Below, piece by piece: positions 16,854 through 26,225 of a DNA stretch of 56,574 nt. The position numbers were made by a program, and so were the translations under genes. Position 1 is the stretch's first letter, and each line of letters begins with the position of its first letter. The stretch spans positions 1-56,574 of the forward strand of contig CAYJPM010000003.1 in assembly GCA_964372145.1 (NCBI GenBank). Reading direction: 5' to 3'. The notes beneath the pieces were generated by a model, which was not told the DNA's origin, did no database searches, and was given only the letters and a program-made list of their open reading frames with translations. This DNA is from CAKOSP01 sp964372145. GTDB taxonomy: Bacteria; Bacillota_I; Bacilli_A; RF39; UBA660.

Positions 16854-17294
16854 TTATATTTTTCTTACAATAATATTACTTTCACTCAACATCTTTTTTG
16901 ATAATTCATCTTCATAATCACTATCATAAACTATTTCTTTTATTTCTGCATTTATAAGCATTCTTGTACATATACTGCATGGATATGTATTAATGTAAAT
17001 CGTAGCATTTTTGATACTAACGCCATTTACAGCAGCTTCTATTATTGCGTTTTGCTCAGCATGTACAGCTTTACAAAATTCTTGTCTTGTTCCTGATTTT
17101 ACTTTATTAAGTTCTCTCATACAACCACCATCTTCAAGACAGTGACTGATTCCTTTTGGAGCACCATTATATCCAGTGGATAAAATCATCTTATCTCTTA
17201 CAATTACTGCTCCAACTTTTCTTCTGCAAGTACTTCTTTTTGAAACTACTTCAGTAATTTCTTTAAAGTATTCATCCCAAGTAGGTCTACTCAT
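16854..17294 (-). CDS. comEB: dCMP deaminase (ComEB-like)
   Basis: 146 residues. It deaminates dCMP to dUMP for thymidylate synthesis. Zinc ligands are visible as KAVHAEQNAI (His, catalytic Glu) and YPCSICTRML (two Cys), and an extra zinc site is suggested by HCLEDGGCMRE. Its ATG lies within the ylxR 3' end (8-base overlap), so it is part of the nusA-infB operon, taking the place where Bacillus has the L7Ae-like ylxQ. Confidence 0.92.
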   Translation of the reverse strand: MSRPTWDEYFKEITEVVSKRSTCRRKVGAVIVRDKMILSTGYNGAPKGISHCLEDGGCMRELNKVKSGTRQEFCKAVHAEQNAIIEAAVNGVSIKNATIYINTYPCSICTRMLINAEIKEIVYDSDYEDELSKKMLSESNIIVRKI

Positions 17295-17556
17295 TTATAT
17301 CACCAATCTCTAATAGATCTTCATATATTTGGTCATTTACTTCAAGTTCAAATATTTTATTAAATATTTTTTTAACTTTAGCTTTTTTAAAGATTTCGAC
17401 ATCTTTTTTTAAATATACACCTCTACCATTTTTTTTACCTGTTAAATCTATTTCTACGTTACCTTCTGGCGTTTTTACAACTCTAACTAAATCTTTTTTT
17501 TCAAATCTTTCTCTAGTTACAGCACACATTCTCATCGGAATTTTTCTTACTTTCAT
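17287..17556 (-). CDS. ylxR: YlxR/RnpM family RNA-binding protein
   Basis: 89 residues. PMRMCAVTRERFEKKDLVRVV and GRGVYLKKDVE are the family hallmarks. The protein (RnpM in Bacillus) binds and modulates RNase P RNA. It stands between nusA and infB, its usual location. AGGAG lies before the ATG. Confidence 0.92.
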   Translation of the reverse strand: MKVRKIPMRMCAVTRERFEKKDLVRVVKTPEGNVEIDLTGKKNGRGVYLKKDVEIFKKAKVKKIFNKIFELEVNDQIYEDLLEIGDINE

Positions 17557-17565
17557 AACTTACTC

Positions 17566-18678
17566 CTAGTTATTTCCAGATGCTTGTATTTCTTCCATTG
17601 TCTTAATAGTTAATTTATATTTAGTTAATCTTGAAGCTAGTTTTATATTTGATCCTTTTTTACCTATTGCTAAGCTTAAATTATCTTCATTTACTATTAT
17701 TAAAGCTTCTTTCTTTTCTTCATCAGTTATATTAACTATTACATCTTTAGCAGGAGATAGTGCATTCTTTATATATTCTTCTGGAACTTCACTATGTGCG
17801 ATAAGGTCTATTCTTTCACCAGCTAACTCTTTTAATATATTAGCAATTCTGATTCCTCTTTCACCAATACAAGCTCCGATTGGATCTATTTTACCATTTG
17901 TAGAATAAACCGCCACTTTACTTCTAACACCAGCTTCTCTAACTACAGCAGCTAAAACTACGTCACCACTAACCATTTCAGGTATTTCATGTTCGAATAA
18001 TCTTTTTACAAATCCATAGTGTTTTCTTGATAAAAGAATTAATGGTCCTTTATTATTTTGATCTATCTTAGTAATATATACTTTAATATTTTGTCCCATT
18101 TCAATAGTTTCACCAGGAATTATTTCTTCTTTTGGAAGTAATCCTCTAGTTTTACCTAAATCAATATAGAAATTTCTAGCATCTTCTAAAGCAACCATAC
18201 CCATCATAAGTTCAAATTCTTTATCTTGAAATTCGCTAATTATAATGTTTTTTTCAGCTTCTCTCATTTTTTGAACAACAACTTGTTTAGCAGTACCAGC
18301 TGCTACTCTTCCAAAATCTTTAGGTGTAACTTCTATTTCAATTTCATCACCTATTTTAGCATCTGGTTTATATTCTTTTGCTTCATCCAAAAGTATTTGT
18401 GCATCTCTATTTATTTCTGGTGGAATAATTATGAAATTTCCTTCTTCATCTTCTCCATCTTCTCCATCATCATAATCTTCAACTACGATCATATAAGAAA
18501 ATACTTTAATAGTACCATTATCTCTATTAATGTATACTTTAACATTAGTTTTACTATCAAAATTCTTTTTATATGCTGTTTGTAATGCTAATTCTAATGA
18601 ATCATATATAAAATCAGCATCTATTCCTTTTTCTAAAACTATATTATCTATAGCTTTAATTAAATCTTTACTATTCAT
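17566..18678 (-). CDS. nusA: Transcription termination/antitermination factor NusA
   Basis: 370 residues, the usual Bacillota length without the acidic repeats of E. coli. N-terminal RNAP-binding domain (1-130), S1 domain, then KH1 (DPIGACIGERGIRIANILKEL) and KH2 (LAIGKKGSNIKLASRLTKYK). It pauses RNA polymerase and aids terminators. GAGGATAAG precedes the ATG; it starts 2 bases after the rimP stop. Confidence 0.96.
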   Translation of the reverse strand: MNSKDLIKAIDNIVLEKGIDADFIYDSLELALQTAYKKNFDSKTNVKVYINRDNGTIKVFSYMIVVEDYDDGEDGEDEEGNFIIIPPEINRDAQILLDEAKEYKPDAKIGDEIEIEVTPKDFGRVAAGTAKQVVVQKMREAEKNIIISEFQDKEFELMMGMVALEDARNFYIDLGKTRGLLPKEEIIPGETIEMGQNIKVYITKIDQNNKGPLILLSRKHYGFVKRLFEHEIPEMVSGDVVLAAVVREAGVRSKVAVYSTNGKIDPIGACIGERGIRIANILKELAGERIDLIAHSEVPEEYIKNALSPAKDVIVNITDEEKKEALIIVNEDNLSLAIGKKGSNIKLASRLTKYKLTIKTMEEIQASGNN

Positions 18679-18680
18679 TC

Positions 18681-18932
18681 TTATCCTCTTTCTTTACTCA
18701 TTACATCTAGAATATAATCTTCACTTGGAAAATCCATATCATCTACTATTGTATTAATAATTTTACTTGCTTCAACTATAGTATCTAAATCTATACCGCC
18801 AATCTTATCAAGTATAACTGTTAAAAATTTATTTTTATCTTTTTCATAAAAATATATTTCATCTACTACCATTTCCATTTCTTTAAGTGGTTTTTCTAAT
18901 AAATCACCTAATTTTTTAATTGCTTCTTCCAA
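18681..18932 (-). CDS. rimP: Ribosome maturation factor RimP, N-terminal domain only
   Basis: 83 residues from a TTG at 18932 that has GAGGAGG 5 bases upstream; the upstream ATG at 18980 lies in a hairpin and lacks a ribosome site. The position before nusA and FLTVILDKIGGIDLDTIVEASKIINTIVDDMDFPSEDYILDVMS match the N-terminal domain of RimP. The protein stops where the SPG motif and the C-terminal SH3-like domain would follow (usual length about 150). No frameshift continuation was seen before nusA. Either a truncated but functional factor or a decaying gene. Confidence 0.7.
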   Translation of the reverse strand: MEEAIKKLGDLLEKPLKEMEMVVDEIYFYEKDKNKFLTVILDKIGGIDLDTIVEASKIINTIVDDMDFPSEDYILDVMSKERG

Positions 18933-18956
18933 AATTACCTCCTCAATTATAAACAA

Positions 18957-18982
18957 AAGTGGGAACCACAGGGTGCCCACTT
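18957..18982 (-). promoter_or_regulatory. Leader hairpin ahead of rimP, possible attenuator
   Basis: AAGTGGG pairs with CCCACTT, with inner ACC/GGT pairing, followed by TTGTTT on the minus strand. Hairpins of this kind lie before rimP in many Bacillota (rimP leader). It could terminate early or be read through. Confidence 0.5.
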
Positions 18983-19030
18983 AATAAATCTAAATAAATT
19001 ATATCATATTTCTATTTAAAATAAAAGGTT

Positions 19031-19540
19031 TTATTTAACCAGTCCATTCTGCACATATTTTGTTTCATTAACTGTAATAAATGCATTGCTATCATATTTT
19101 TTCACTAAGAGTGTTATTTCTTTTAAACTTTTCTTTTTAGTAGCGATTAATATTAAATCTTTTTTTATATTATCTTTTGTTTTTTTTAAATCAACTATAG
19201 ATATACCATATCCACTTTTCCTTAATGAATTTATTAGTTTTGTATTATTGTTTTTTGTTATTATCCATAAACCTAAGTAACCATCTACATATTTAGATGT
19301 AATATAAGAACCTATAAATGTTCCTAATGCAAATCCACCGGCGTAGGAAATTGGTATAAGAACACTGTCCCCCGCATTATCTAATGCATTTGCAGCTACA
19401 TAAAACCATATCATTACTTCTATAAAAGCAAGTATTGATGCCATTTTTCTTTTTCCTTGAACTGTTAAAATTGTTCGTACTGTACCTATACTAACATCAA
19501 TTAATCTAGCTAGAAATATATATAAACAAGTAAAAAGCAT
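19031..19540 (-). CDS. UPF0316 (DUF5698/DUF2179) membrane protein, YebE-like
   Basis: 169 residues. Three membrane helices in the N-terminal half (LARLIDVSIGTVRTILTVQGKRK is a family hallmark) and a soluble DUF2179 domain at the C-terminus (about 100-165). Function unknown. Its ATG has GAGGTGAAG upstream and lies 8 bases after the zinc-ribbon gene, so the two are co-transcribed. Confidence 0.88.
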   Translation of the reverse strand: MLFTCLYIFLARLIDVSIGTVRTILTVQGKRKMASILAFIEVMIWFYVAANALDNAGDSVLIPISYAGGFALGTFIGSYITSKYVDGYLGLWIITKNNNTKLINSLRKSGYGISIVDLKKTKDNIKKDLILIATKKKSLKEITLLVKKYDSNAFITVNETKYVQNGLVK

Positions 19541-19547
19541 TAACGCT

Positions 19548-19817
19548 TCACCTCACTATTACTAGTATTAACGTTAATGCTATTAAAAATGCAATTATTG
19601 CTATATATATTTTTAAATAACTATTGTCTTTTTTTAAATTATAATCTTTTTTTATACCATATTTATCACTTGCATATTCTATGGTAGTACCTTTTTTTCT
19701 ATTTTCTTCGTTTATACTTTTTTGCATATCAACTTGTTTTTTATTTAACATATAACCACAATGAGGACATATCATTCCTTTTGTTGGTAAGTTACTTCCA
19801 CAATTTTCACATATCAT
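19548..19817 (-). CDS. Zinc-ribbon membrane protein
   Basis: 89 residues. An N-terminal zinc ribbon (CENCGSNLPTKGMICPHCG, four Cys), a charged linker, and a C-terminal membrane helix (about 68-88). Tail-anchored zinc-ribbon proteins like this are widespread in Bacillota and uncharacterised. AAGGAGAT precedes the ATG. Confidence 0.75.
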   Translation of the reverse strand: MICENCGSNLPTKGMICPHCGYMLNKKQVDMQKSINEENRKKGTTIEYASDKYGIKKDYNLKKDNSYLKIYIAIIAFLIALTLILVIVR

Positions 19818-19834
19818 AATCTATCTCCTTATAA

Positions 19835-21067
19835 TTATGGTGTTGGATAACCATTATCTAAAGTACCATCATTATCTGTTGATGTTTCATATTGTTGTTT
19901 AGTGAATCCAAAATTTAAAGTAATTTCTGTTCCTAATACTTCTGCTAAATCCATATTGTCTATATCCATTCCTTCGATATAAATATATACTCTTAATTTA
20001 GTTATACTATTTGGGGCTAAGAACATAAATGGATTTCTATCATCTCCATCATCACCTTTATCAATATCAGTAAATGTTTCTACCGGAGCTACATAATTTA
20101 AATTAGGATTTTGACTATTAAATCCATCATATATATCGACGCTAGCACCAGCTGGAATTGATGTATGAATTGTATTTGTTGGATAAAATACTCCATCTTC
20201 AAATGTGTTACATGTAGTTCCTATACTATAACTACTATTATCTAATAAGTTTGCTGTTGTACTTCCTATTCTTCTGTTACAATTATCATTAAACCAAGAT
20301 ATTGCTAAATCATTATGATCAGATTCATTAGGTTCCCAAATCACACTTCTATCAGTAAGACAAATAGCAGTTACACCAGCAGCAGTTCCAGCACAATCTA
20401 TTCCAGTAATTAAATTTTGATCTTTACTATTTCCTGTTACTCTTCCTATTTGAGTAAAAGCTACTCTTATTGAATTTTCTATTCCTGCAGCAGCTTGATC
20501 TGTACTTGCTGATGCATCTACAACAGCTGATGAATTATAAGTTAAGAATATTTCTTCTTCAACAGTTGGATTGTAATCAGCAACATAACTGTTACCTGAT
20601 TGATTTTTTACAAATAAATCAAATACTACATAACCTTTATCTTCTTCAACACTATTATCTAATTTTTCTGATAAAATCTTAAAACCACCGGCTGTTCTTG
20701 TAAAACTAGATTTTTCATAAAATTGTAATCTTGATGATGCAGTATCAATTTGACCTGATGTTGATATCGGAACTAAACCATCTTCCCAACTATTTGTATG
20801 TCCATCGTATACTGTACTAGCATCAGAAGAATCATATGAAGGCCATACACCATTTTCTAAATATATTGTATCACTCCACGCTATACCATTTAGCGATAAT
20901 TGCAAATGTTCTATTGCAGATATTTCTACATTAAATGAATTTACTCCTACTTCTTGTCTACCAATAAACCAAGCAAATGTTGATACTGTAAAAACTACAG
21001 CGGTAATTCCTAGGAATAATACAATACCTTTTGTTTTTTCCTGTTTTTTCTTTTTATTAACTTTCAT
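19835..21067 (-). CDS. Secreted TasA/camelysin-like (SipW-type signal) protein
   Basis: 410 residues from the ATG at 21067, chosen for GAGGTG 4 bases upstream. A basic start and hydrophobic helix (GIVLFLGITAVVFTVSTFAWF) run into GRQEVGVNSFNVEISAIEHLQLSLNG, the layout of SipW-dependent signal peptides and the first strands of TasA-like proteins. The rest is a Thr/Ser/Asp-rich extracellular domain with several Cys, including SWFNDNCNRRIG and GTTCNTFEDG. A structural or matrix role is inferred. No sipW is present in the window. Confidence 0.55.
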   Translation of the reverse strand: MKVNKKKKQEKTKGIVLFLGITAVVFTVSTFAWFIGRQEVGVNSFNVEISAIEHLQLSLNGIAWSDTIYLENGVWPSYDSSDASTVYDGHTNSWEDGLVPISTSGQIDTASSRLQFYEKSSFTRTAGGFKILSEKLDNSVEEDKGYVVFDLFVKNQSGNSYVADYNPTVEEEIFLTYNSSAVVDASASTDQAAAGIENSIRVAFTQIGRVTGNSKDQNLITGIDCAGTAAGVTAICLTDRSVIWEPNESDHNDLAISWFNDNCNRRIGSTTANLLDNSSYSIGTTCNTFEDGVFYPTNTIHTSIPAGASVDIYDGFNSQNPNLNYVAPVETFTDIDKGDDGDDRNPFMFLAPNSITKLRVYIYIEGMDIDNMDLAEVLGTEITLNFGFTKQQYETSTDNDGTLDNGYPTP

Positions 21068-21126
21068 TTCACACCTCTTTATTTTCACTATTTTAATAAT
21101 ACCATTATTTTAAATATAATAAAACA

Positions 21127-21164
21127 AAAAGAGTTGATTTAATGTAAAATTAAACAACTCTTTT
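21127..21164 (-). terminator. Terminator after mutL
   Basis: A 10-base stem (21127-21136 with 21155-21164) extended by a second AT helix across one bulge, then a T-run on the minus strand. Confidence 0.7.
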
Positions 21165-22853
21165 AAATAATTTTTCTAATTCGTAATTTGAATACGTTAT
21201 GATAGTAGGTCTTCCATGTGGACAATTATAAGGATTATCACATTTTACTAATTCATTTAAAAAATATTCCATTTCCATATGAGATATTTTATGATTAGCT
21301 TTAATACTCATTTTACAAGCTAGTGTAATAGCGTAATTTTCTTCAAATTTAACCCTATTATAATTTTTGCCAATATTAACAATTAAATCAACAATTTTTC
21401 TTATTGATTCCTCCTCAAATCCAACTTTTAAATAATCAGGATGTTCTTTAATTAATATTGTATTTATTCCAAATTCTTCAAATTTAAATCCTAATTCAAT
21501 AAAATAATCTTTGTTATCAATAAACTTTATATATTCACTTCCTAGAAATTCTATTGTAATTGGAATTAGTAATGTTTGTATATTTATTTTCTTACTTTTA
21601 AGAGCTAATAAATATTTTTCATAATTTATTCTTTCTGCTGCAGCATGCTGATCTATTAAATACATTCCATCTTCATTTTCTGCGACTATATATGTTCCAT
21701 GTATTAACCCAACTGGATATAATATTAAATTTTTAACTTCTTCATTTATTACTTTTTTTTCTTCATCTTGTTTAACTGAAAAATCCATTTTAAACTGTTG
21801 TTTTTCTTCTAGAGGTACATATGATTCTTCATCTTTTACTTCTTCTACTTCTTCAATCTTAGGAATTAAAATATTTGAATACAGTAAATCTTTTATACCT
21901 TTATATATCAGATTGTATAAATCATTCATTTTAGATAATTTAATATCTTGTTTAGTTGGATGAATATTAACATCCATTAGAGTTGGATCTGTTTCTATAT
22001 TAAGCACTACTATTGGATATCTGTCATGAGGTTTATATGTATAATACGCATCATTAATTGCTCGATTTATATCCGTATTTTTTACCAATCTATCATTTAC
22101 AAAAGTTGTTAAATCATTTCTGTTTGATTTTAATATATCAGGCTTAGATACGTAACCACTTACTATATAATCATCACTTGATATATTTAGATATAACATG
22201 TTACTTGATATATTTAATCCATAAATTTCATGAATCGTTTTATGTAAATTATTAGATCCACTTGTTTTAATTACATCTTTGGAATTATTTGTTAATTGAA
22301 ATGAAACATTTGGATGTGATAATGCTAATTTTTCTATTAACATTGTTGTTGCACTTAATTCACTATTTTCACTTTTTAAAAACTTAAGTCTTGCTGGGGT
22401 ATTATAAAATAAATTTGTTATAGTTATAATCGTTCCTCTTCTAGCATCTGATGTTTCTTCACTTAAAACATTACCACCTTTTATATGAATTTTAGTTCCA
22501 ACATCACCTTCACTAGTTACTAAATTCACTTCAGATACTGACGCTATCGAAGGAAGAGCTTCTCCTCTAAAACCTAAAGTTCCTATAAAAAAAAGATCTT
22601 CATCTTTTTTTATTTTAGAAGTTGCATGTCTTCCAAATGCAAGACGAGCGTCTTCTTTATCCATTCCTACACCATCATCTATTACAGTAATTTCACTTAA
22701 TCCACTATCCTTTAAATTCACTTTAATATTATGAGCTTTAGCATCTATAGAATTTTCAACTAATTCTTTAATTACTGAAGATGTTCTTTCAATAACTTCT
22801 CCAGCAGCTATTTTATTTGCTAAGTTTTCATTCATTACATGAATCTTAGTCAT
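21150..22853 (-). CDS. mutL: DNA mismatch repair protein MutL
   Basis: 567 residues. N-terminal GHKL ATPase: IAAGEVIERTSSVIKELVENSIDA, DDGVGMDKEDA, GTLGFRGEALPSI. The C-terminal domain keeps the metal-site residues of the nicking endonuclease type (LIDQHAAAERI and CPHGRPTI), as in bacteria without MutH. It overlaps yqeG by 8 bases. mutS, its usual partner, is not in the window. Confidence 0.96.
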   Translation of the reverse strand: MTKIHVMNENLANKIAAGEVIERTSSVIKELVENSIDAKAHNIKVNLKDSGLSEITVIDDGVGMDKEDARLAFGRHATSKIKKDEDLFFIGTLGFRGEALPSIASVSEVNLVTSEGDVGTKIHIKGGNVLSEETSDARRGTIITITNLFYNTPARLKFLKSENSELSATTMLIEKLALSHPNVSFQLTNNSKDVIKTSGSNNLHKTIHEIYGLNISSNMLYLNISSDDYIVSGYVSKPDILKSNRNDLTTFVNDRLVKNTDINRAINDAYYTYKPHDRYPIVVLNIETDPTLMDVNIHPTKQDIKLSKMNDLYNLIYKGIKDLLYSNILIPKIEEVEEVKDEESYVPLEEKQQFKMDFSVKQDEEKKVINEEVKNLILYPVGLIHGTYIVAENEDGMYLIDQHAAAERINYEKYLLALKSKKINIQTLLIPITIEFLGSEYIKFIDNKDYFIELGFKFEEFGINTILIKEHPDYLKVGFEEESIRKIVDLIVNIGKNYNRVKFEENYAITLACKMSIKANHKISHMEMEYFLNELVKCDNPYNCPHGRPTIITYSNYELEKLFKRVV

Positions 22854-23364
22854 AATATTCTCCCTTATGTAATATTCCTTTTTTTTGTAGATTTTTAATT
22901 ATCATGTTTTCCATAATTCTATTAATCTTTGTATTTACAGGTTCATTTTCAGATAAAGAATTAACAAGAACAGAAATCATATCCATTCTATTAGCGCCTA
23001 GTACATCAGTCATTATTTGATCACCTACACAAGCAACTTCACCTGGTTTTAATTTATACATAGATAATATTTTTTTATATTTTCCTTTTAAAGGTTTTTT
23101 ACTACTATGAGAAGAATCTATATTTAAACCTTCTTTGAACGGTCTTACTCTACTTTTAATATTATTAGATAATATTATAACTTTAAAATCTTCCTGTAAT
23201 AATAAGAAAAATTCCTTCATTTTTTTATTTGGTTCATGTTCACTATAAGGCGCTAGTGTATTGTCTAAATCAAATGCTATACATTTTATCCCCATTCTTT
23301 TTAACTTTTTATAATTTATTTTATATACACTTTGTTGATACATATCAGGTACAAATAATTTCAT
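22846..23364 (-). CDS. yqeG: YqeG family HAD-type phosphatase
   Basis: 172 residues. HAD motif I (IAFDLDNTLAPYS), motif II (IILSNN), a lysine-rich middle (KKPLKGKYKKIL) and motif III/IV (VGDQIMTDVLGANR) mark the YqeG family of HAD phosphatases; the substrate is not established. AAGGAG precedes the ATG. It ends inside mutL's start. The promoter side abuts a 100-N gap. Confidence 0.92.
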   Translation of the reverse strand: MKLFVPDMYQQSVYKINYKKLKRMGIKCIAFDLDNTLAPYSEHEPNKKMKEFFLLLQEDFKVIILSNNIKSRVRPFKEGLNIDSSHSSKKPLKGKYKKILSMYKLKPGEVACVGDQIMTDVLGANRMDMISVLVNSLSENEPVNTKINRIMENMIIKNLQKKGILHKGEYYD

Positions 23365-23400
23365 AACTTACTCCTTACGTATTAATTATATAATATTTTA

Positions 23401-23500
23401 NNNNNNNNNNNNNNNNNNNNNNNNNNNNNNNNNNNNNNNNNNNNNNNNNNNNNNNNNNNNNNNNNNNNNNNNNNNNNNNNNNNNNNNNNNNNNNNNNNNN
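23401..23500. other. Assembly gap (100 N)
   Basis: A run of 100 Ns, the conventional size for a gap of unknown length. It hides the end of the ATPase gene and the promoter of yqeG; linkage across it is not certain. Confidence 0.97.
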
Positions 23501-26091
23501 TCATCTTTAAATATATCACTCATAATTGATTTTATAAATTCATTAACTATAAATGATATTAATACAAAAATAAGTATATATCCTAATTCTATATAATTAA
23601 GAGCTACTATTTCAAATAAATTTCTTAGAGGTGTTACAAATAATATTATTTGCAGTACAATTAAAAATATCATTGTTATATTCATTATTTTATTACTAAA
23701 AAATTCTTTATTAATAATAGATTTAAATAAATTTCTACTGTTTAAAGCAAATGTCATTTCAATTAATATTAAACTTAAGAATGCCATAGTAGTAGCTTTT
23801 TCAAAGCCAAATATGTCTATTGAAGTAAAATATATTATTAGAATTAATGCTGCTTTAAATATTGAACTAAATACTATTCTCGATGTTATGAATGGAGTGA
23901 ATATTGAAGAGTTATTTTTTCTAACTTTTCTTTTCATTATATCTTTATCATTTTTTTCGAAAGATAACGCTATTGCAGGAAGTGAATCAGTTACTAAATT
24001 TATATATAATAAATGTATTGGTAAAAATATACTATATCCAAACAATACTGATGTAAACACTATAATAATTTCTGCGATATTAGCAGTTATTAAATATGTA
24101 ATAGCTTTTCTAATATTTTCATATATATTTCTGCCTTCTTCAACTGATACTACTATAGTTGAAAAACTATCATCTACTAAAATTATATCTGCTACATTTT
24201 TAGTAACTTCTGTCCCAGTAATTCCCATGCCTACACCAACGTCTGATACTTTTAAAGCGGGAGCATCATTTACTCCATCACCTGTCATAGCAACAACTTT
24301 GTTATTTGCTTTCCAAGCTTTTACTATTCTAAGTTTATGTTCAGGAGTAACTCTAGCATAAACTGAATAATCTTTGACTTTTTCTTTTAATTCTTCATCT
24401 GTAAAATTATCAAGTTCTATGCCTTCGATAGCTTTATTATTTTTCTTATATATTCCCACTTCTTTTGCTATAGCTATTGCGGTATTTAAACTATCACCAG
24501 TAATCATTACAGGTTTAATACCAGCTTTTAAGCATTTTGAAATAGAATCTATTACACTTTCCCTTGGTGGATCTATCATTCCTACTAAACCTACAAAGAT
24601 TAAATCATTTTCAACTTCTTTGTTAGAATATTTCTTTTTAACACTTATATCTTTATATGCTAATGCTAATATTCTAAGTGCGCCATTAGATAATTTTTTT
24701 TCAGCTAGTCTTATTTCTTCAATATCTTTTTTACTAATTTTCTTTACTTTTCCATTAACTAAATATTTATGAGTTATATTCAACATTGAATCTAAACTAC
24801 CCTTAGTTAATACTATATTATTTTTTTTATTCGTCGTAATTACCGACATAAGTTTTCTATCAGAATCAAATGGTATTTCAAAAACTCTAGAATTATTTAT
24901 ACTAATATTTTTTTCATGAATATATTTGAATAATGCTACTTCAGTGGGATCACCTAAATATTTATTTTTATCTACTTTTACATTATTACATAAATAAAGT
25001 ATTTTATTTACTATATCATTATCTACATTACTAGTTATTTTATTGTTAAAATAAAATTTTCTAACTGTCATTTCATTTTTTGTTATAGTTCCTGTTTTAT
25101 CAGAACATATTATTTCTGTACTACCAAGTGTTTCAACTGAAGATATTTTTCTAACTACTGCGTTATTTTTAGCAAGTTTAGTCATACCTAGTGATAATAT
25201 TATTGTAATAACTGCAGGTAATCCTTCTGGTATAGCCGCAACTGCAAGTGATATTGCAATTATAAATATATGTAAAAAATCATTTCCTTGAATTATACCT
25301 ACAATTAACATAATTAATACTATTACTGCTATTATAATTGATAATACTTTTGAAATATTATGGATTTTTTTTGTAAGAGGTGTATCTTCTTCTTTTTCTG
25401 TTTCTAAAGAATGTGCTATTTTTCCAAGTTCAGTATTCATTCCTGTAGCTACTACTACCGCTTCACATTTACCATATACTACATTTGAACCCGAGTATAT
25501 CATGTTTTTTCGATCACTTATTATTACATTTTCTTTTATTATACATTCTTCTTTAGTAACAGAACCAGATTCACCAGTAAGTGATGCTTCTTCTACTTTT
25601 AAACTTATTGAATTTATTATTCTAGCATCTGCAGATACATAGTCACCAGCTTCTAAAACTAAGATATCTCCTATTACTATATCTTCTACATTTATTAAAA
25701 TTTCTTTTCCATTTCTTCTAACAAGTGTATCAGTTATAACCATTTTCTTTAATGCATTAATAGCTTCATCTGCTTTTTGTTCTTGAACAAATCCCATAAT
25801 TGCATTTAAAAATACTATTAATAATATAATAAATCCTTCAGTTAACGATTCCCCTTCTACATATGAAACATAAAAAGATATCAGCGCTGCTACTATTAGT
25901 ATTATTACCATTAAATTTTTAAATTGCTCGATAAATTTAATAAAATTACTTTTCTTTTTTTTATCAGTAATTTTATTCTTACCATATTTATTTAATTTAC
26001 TTAAAATTTCTTTATCATTTAAACCATTTATATTAGTGTTTAAACTTTCTAAAACTTCATTAACGCTTTTTTGATAATACTTTTTATTCAT
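23501..26091 (-). CDS. P-type cation ATPase, calcium-transporting type (3' end in gap)
   Basis: 863 residues visible from the ATG at 26091; AAGGAAAG lies upstream, and longer in-frame extensions look non-coding. The stop is hidden in the N gap, but little can be missing since family members have about 880 residues. A-domain (EASLTGESGSV), phosphorylation motif (CSDKTGTITKNEM) and hinge (MTGDGVNDAPALKVSDVGVGMG) are intact. An AIPEGLPAVIT helix matches PMCA/SERCA-type Ca2+ pumps. Ten membrane helices are plausible. It would export Ca2+ or a related cation. Divergent from the ger operon. Confidence 0.92.
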
Positions 26092-26159
26092 ATAATTTAC
26101 TTTCCTTATCTTAATAAAATAATAACATAAATTATTGTTAAAATCTATAAATTTATTAT

Positions 26160-26190
26160 TGACAATTATATATAATTTTATTACATATTT
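26160..26190 (+). promoter_or_regulatory. Candidate sigma-G promoter for the ger operon
   Basis: TGACAA (26160-26165), 18-base spacer, CATATTT (26184-26190), compared with the sigma-G consensus TGAATA and CATACTA. The position fits a start 36 bases before the gerA ATG. Partial match only. Confidence 0.35.
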
Positions 26191-26225
26191 ACCATTAAAT
26201 GGCAAATACTATAACTGGTGAATTT

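Noticed and set aside
23813..24772. Two plus-strand ORFs antisense to the P-type ATPase
   Set aside because: The ATPase frame has all catalytic motifs, so these are shadows.
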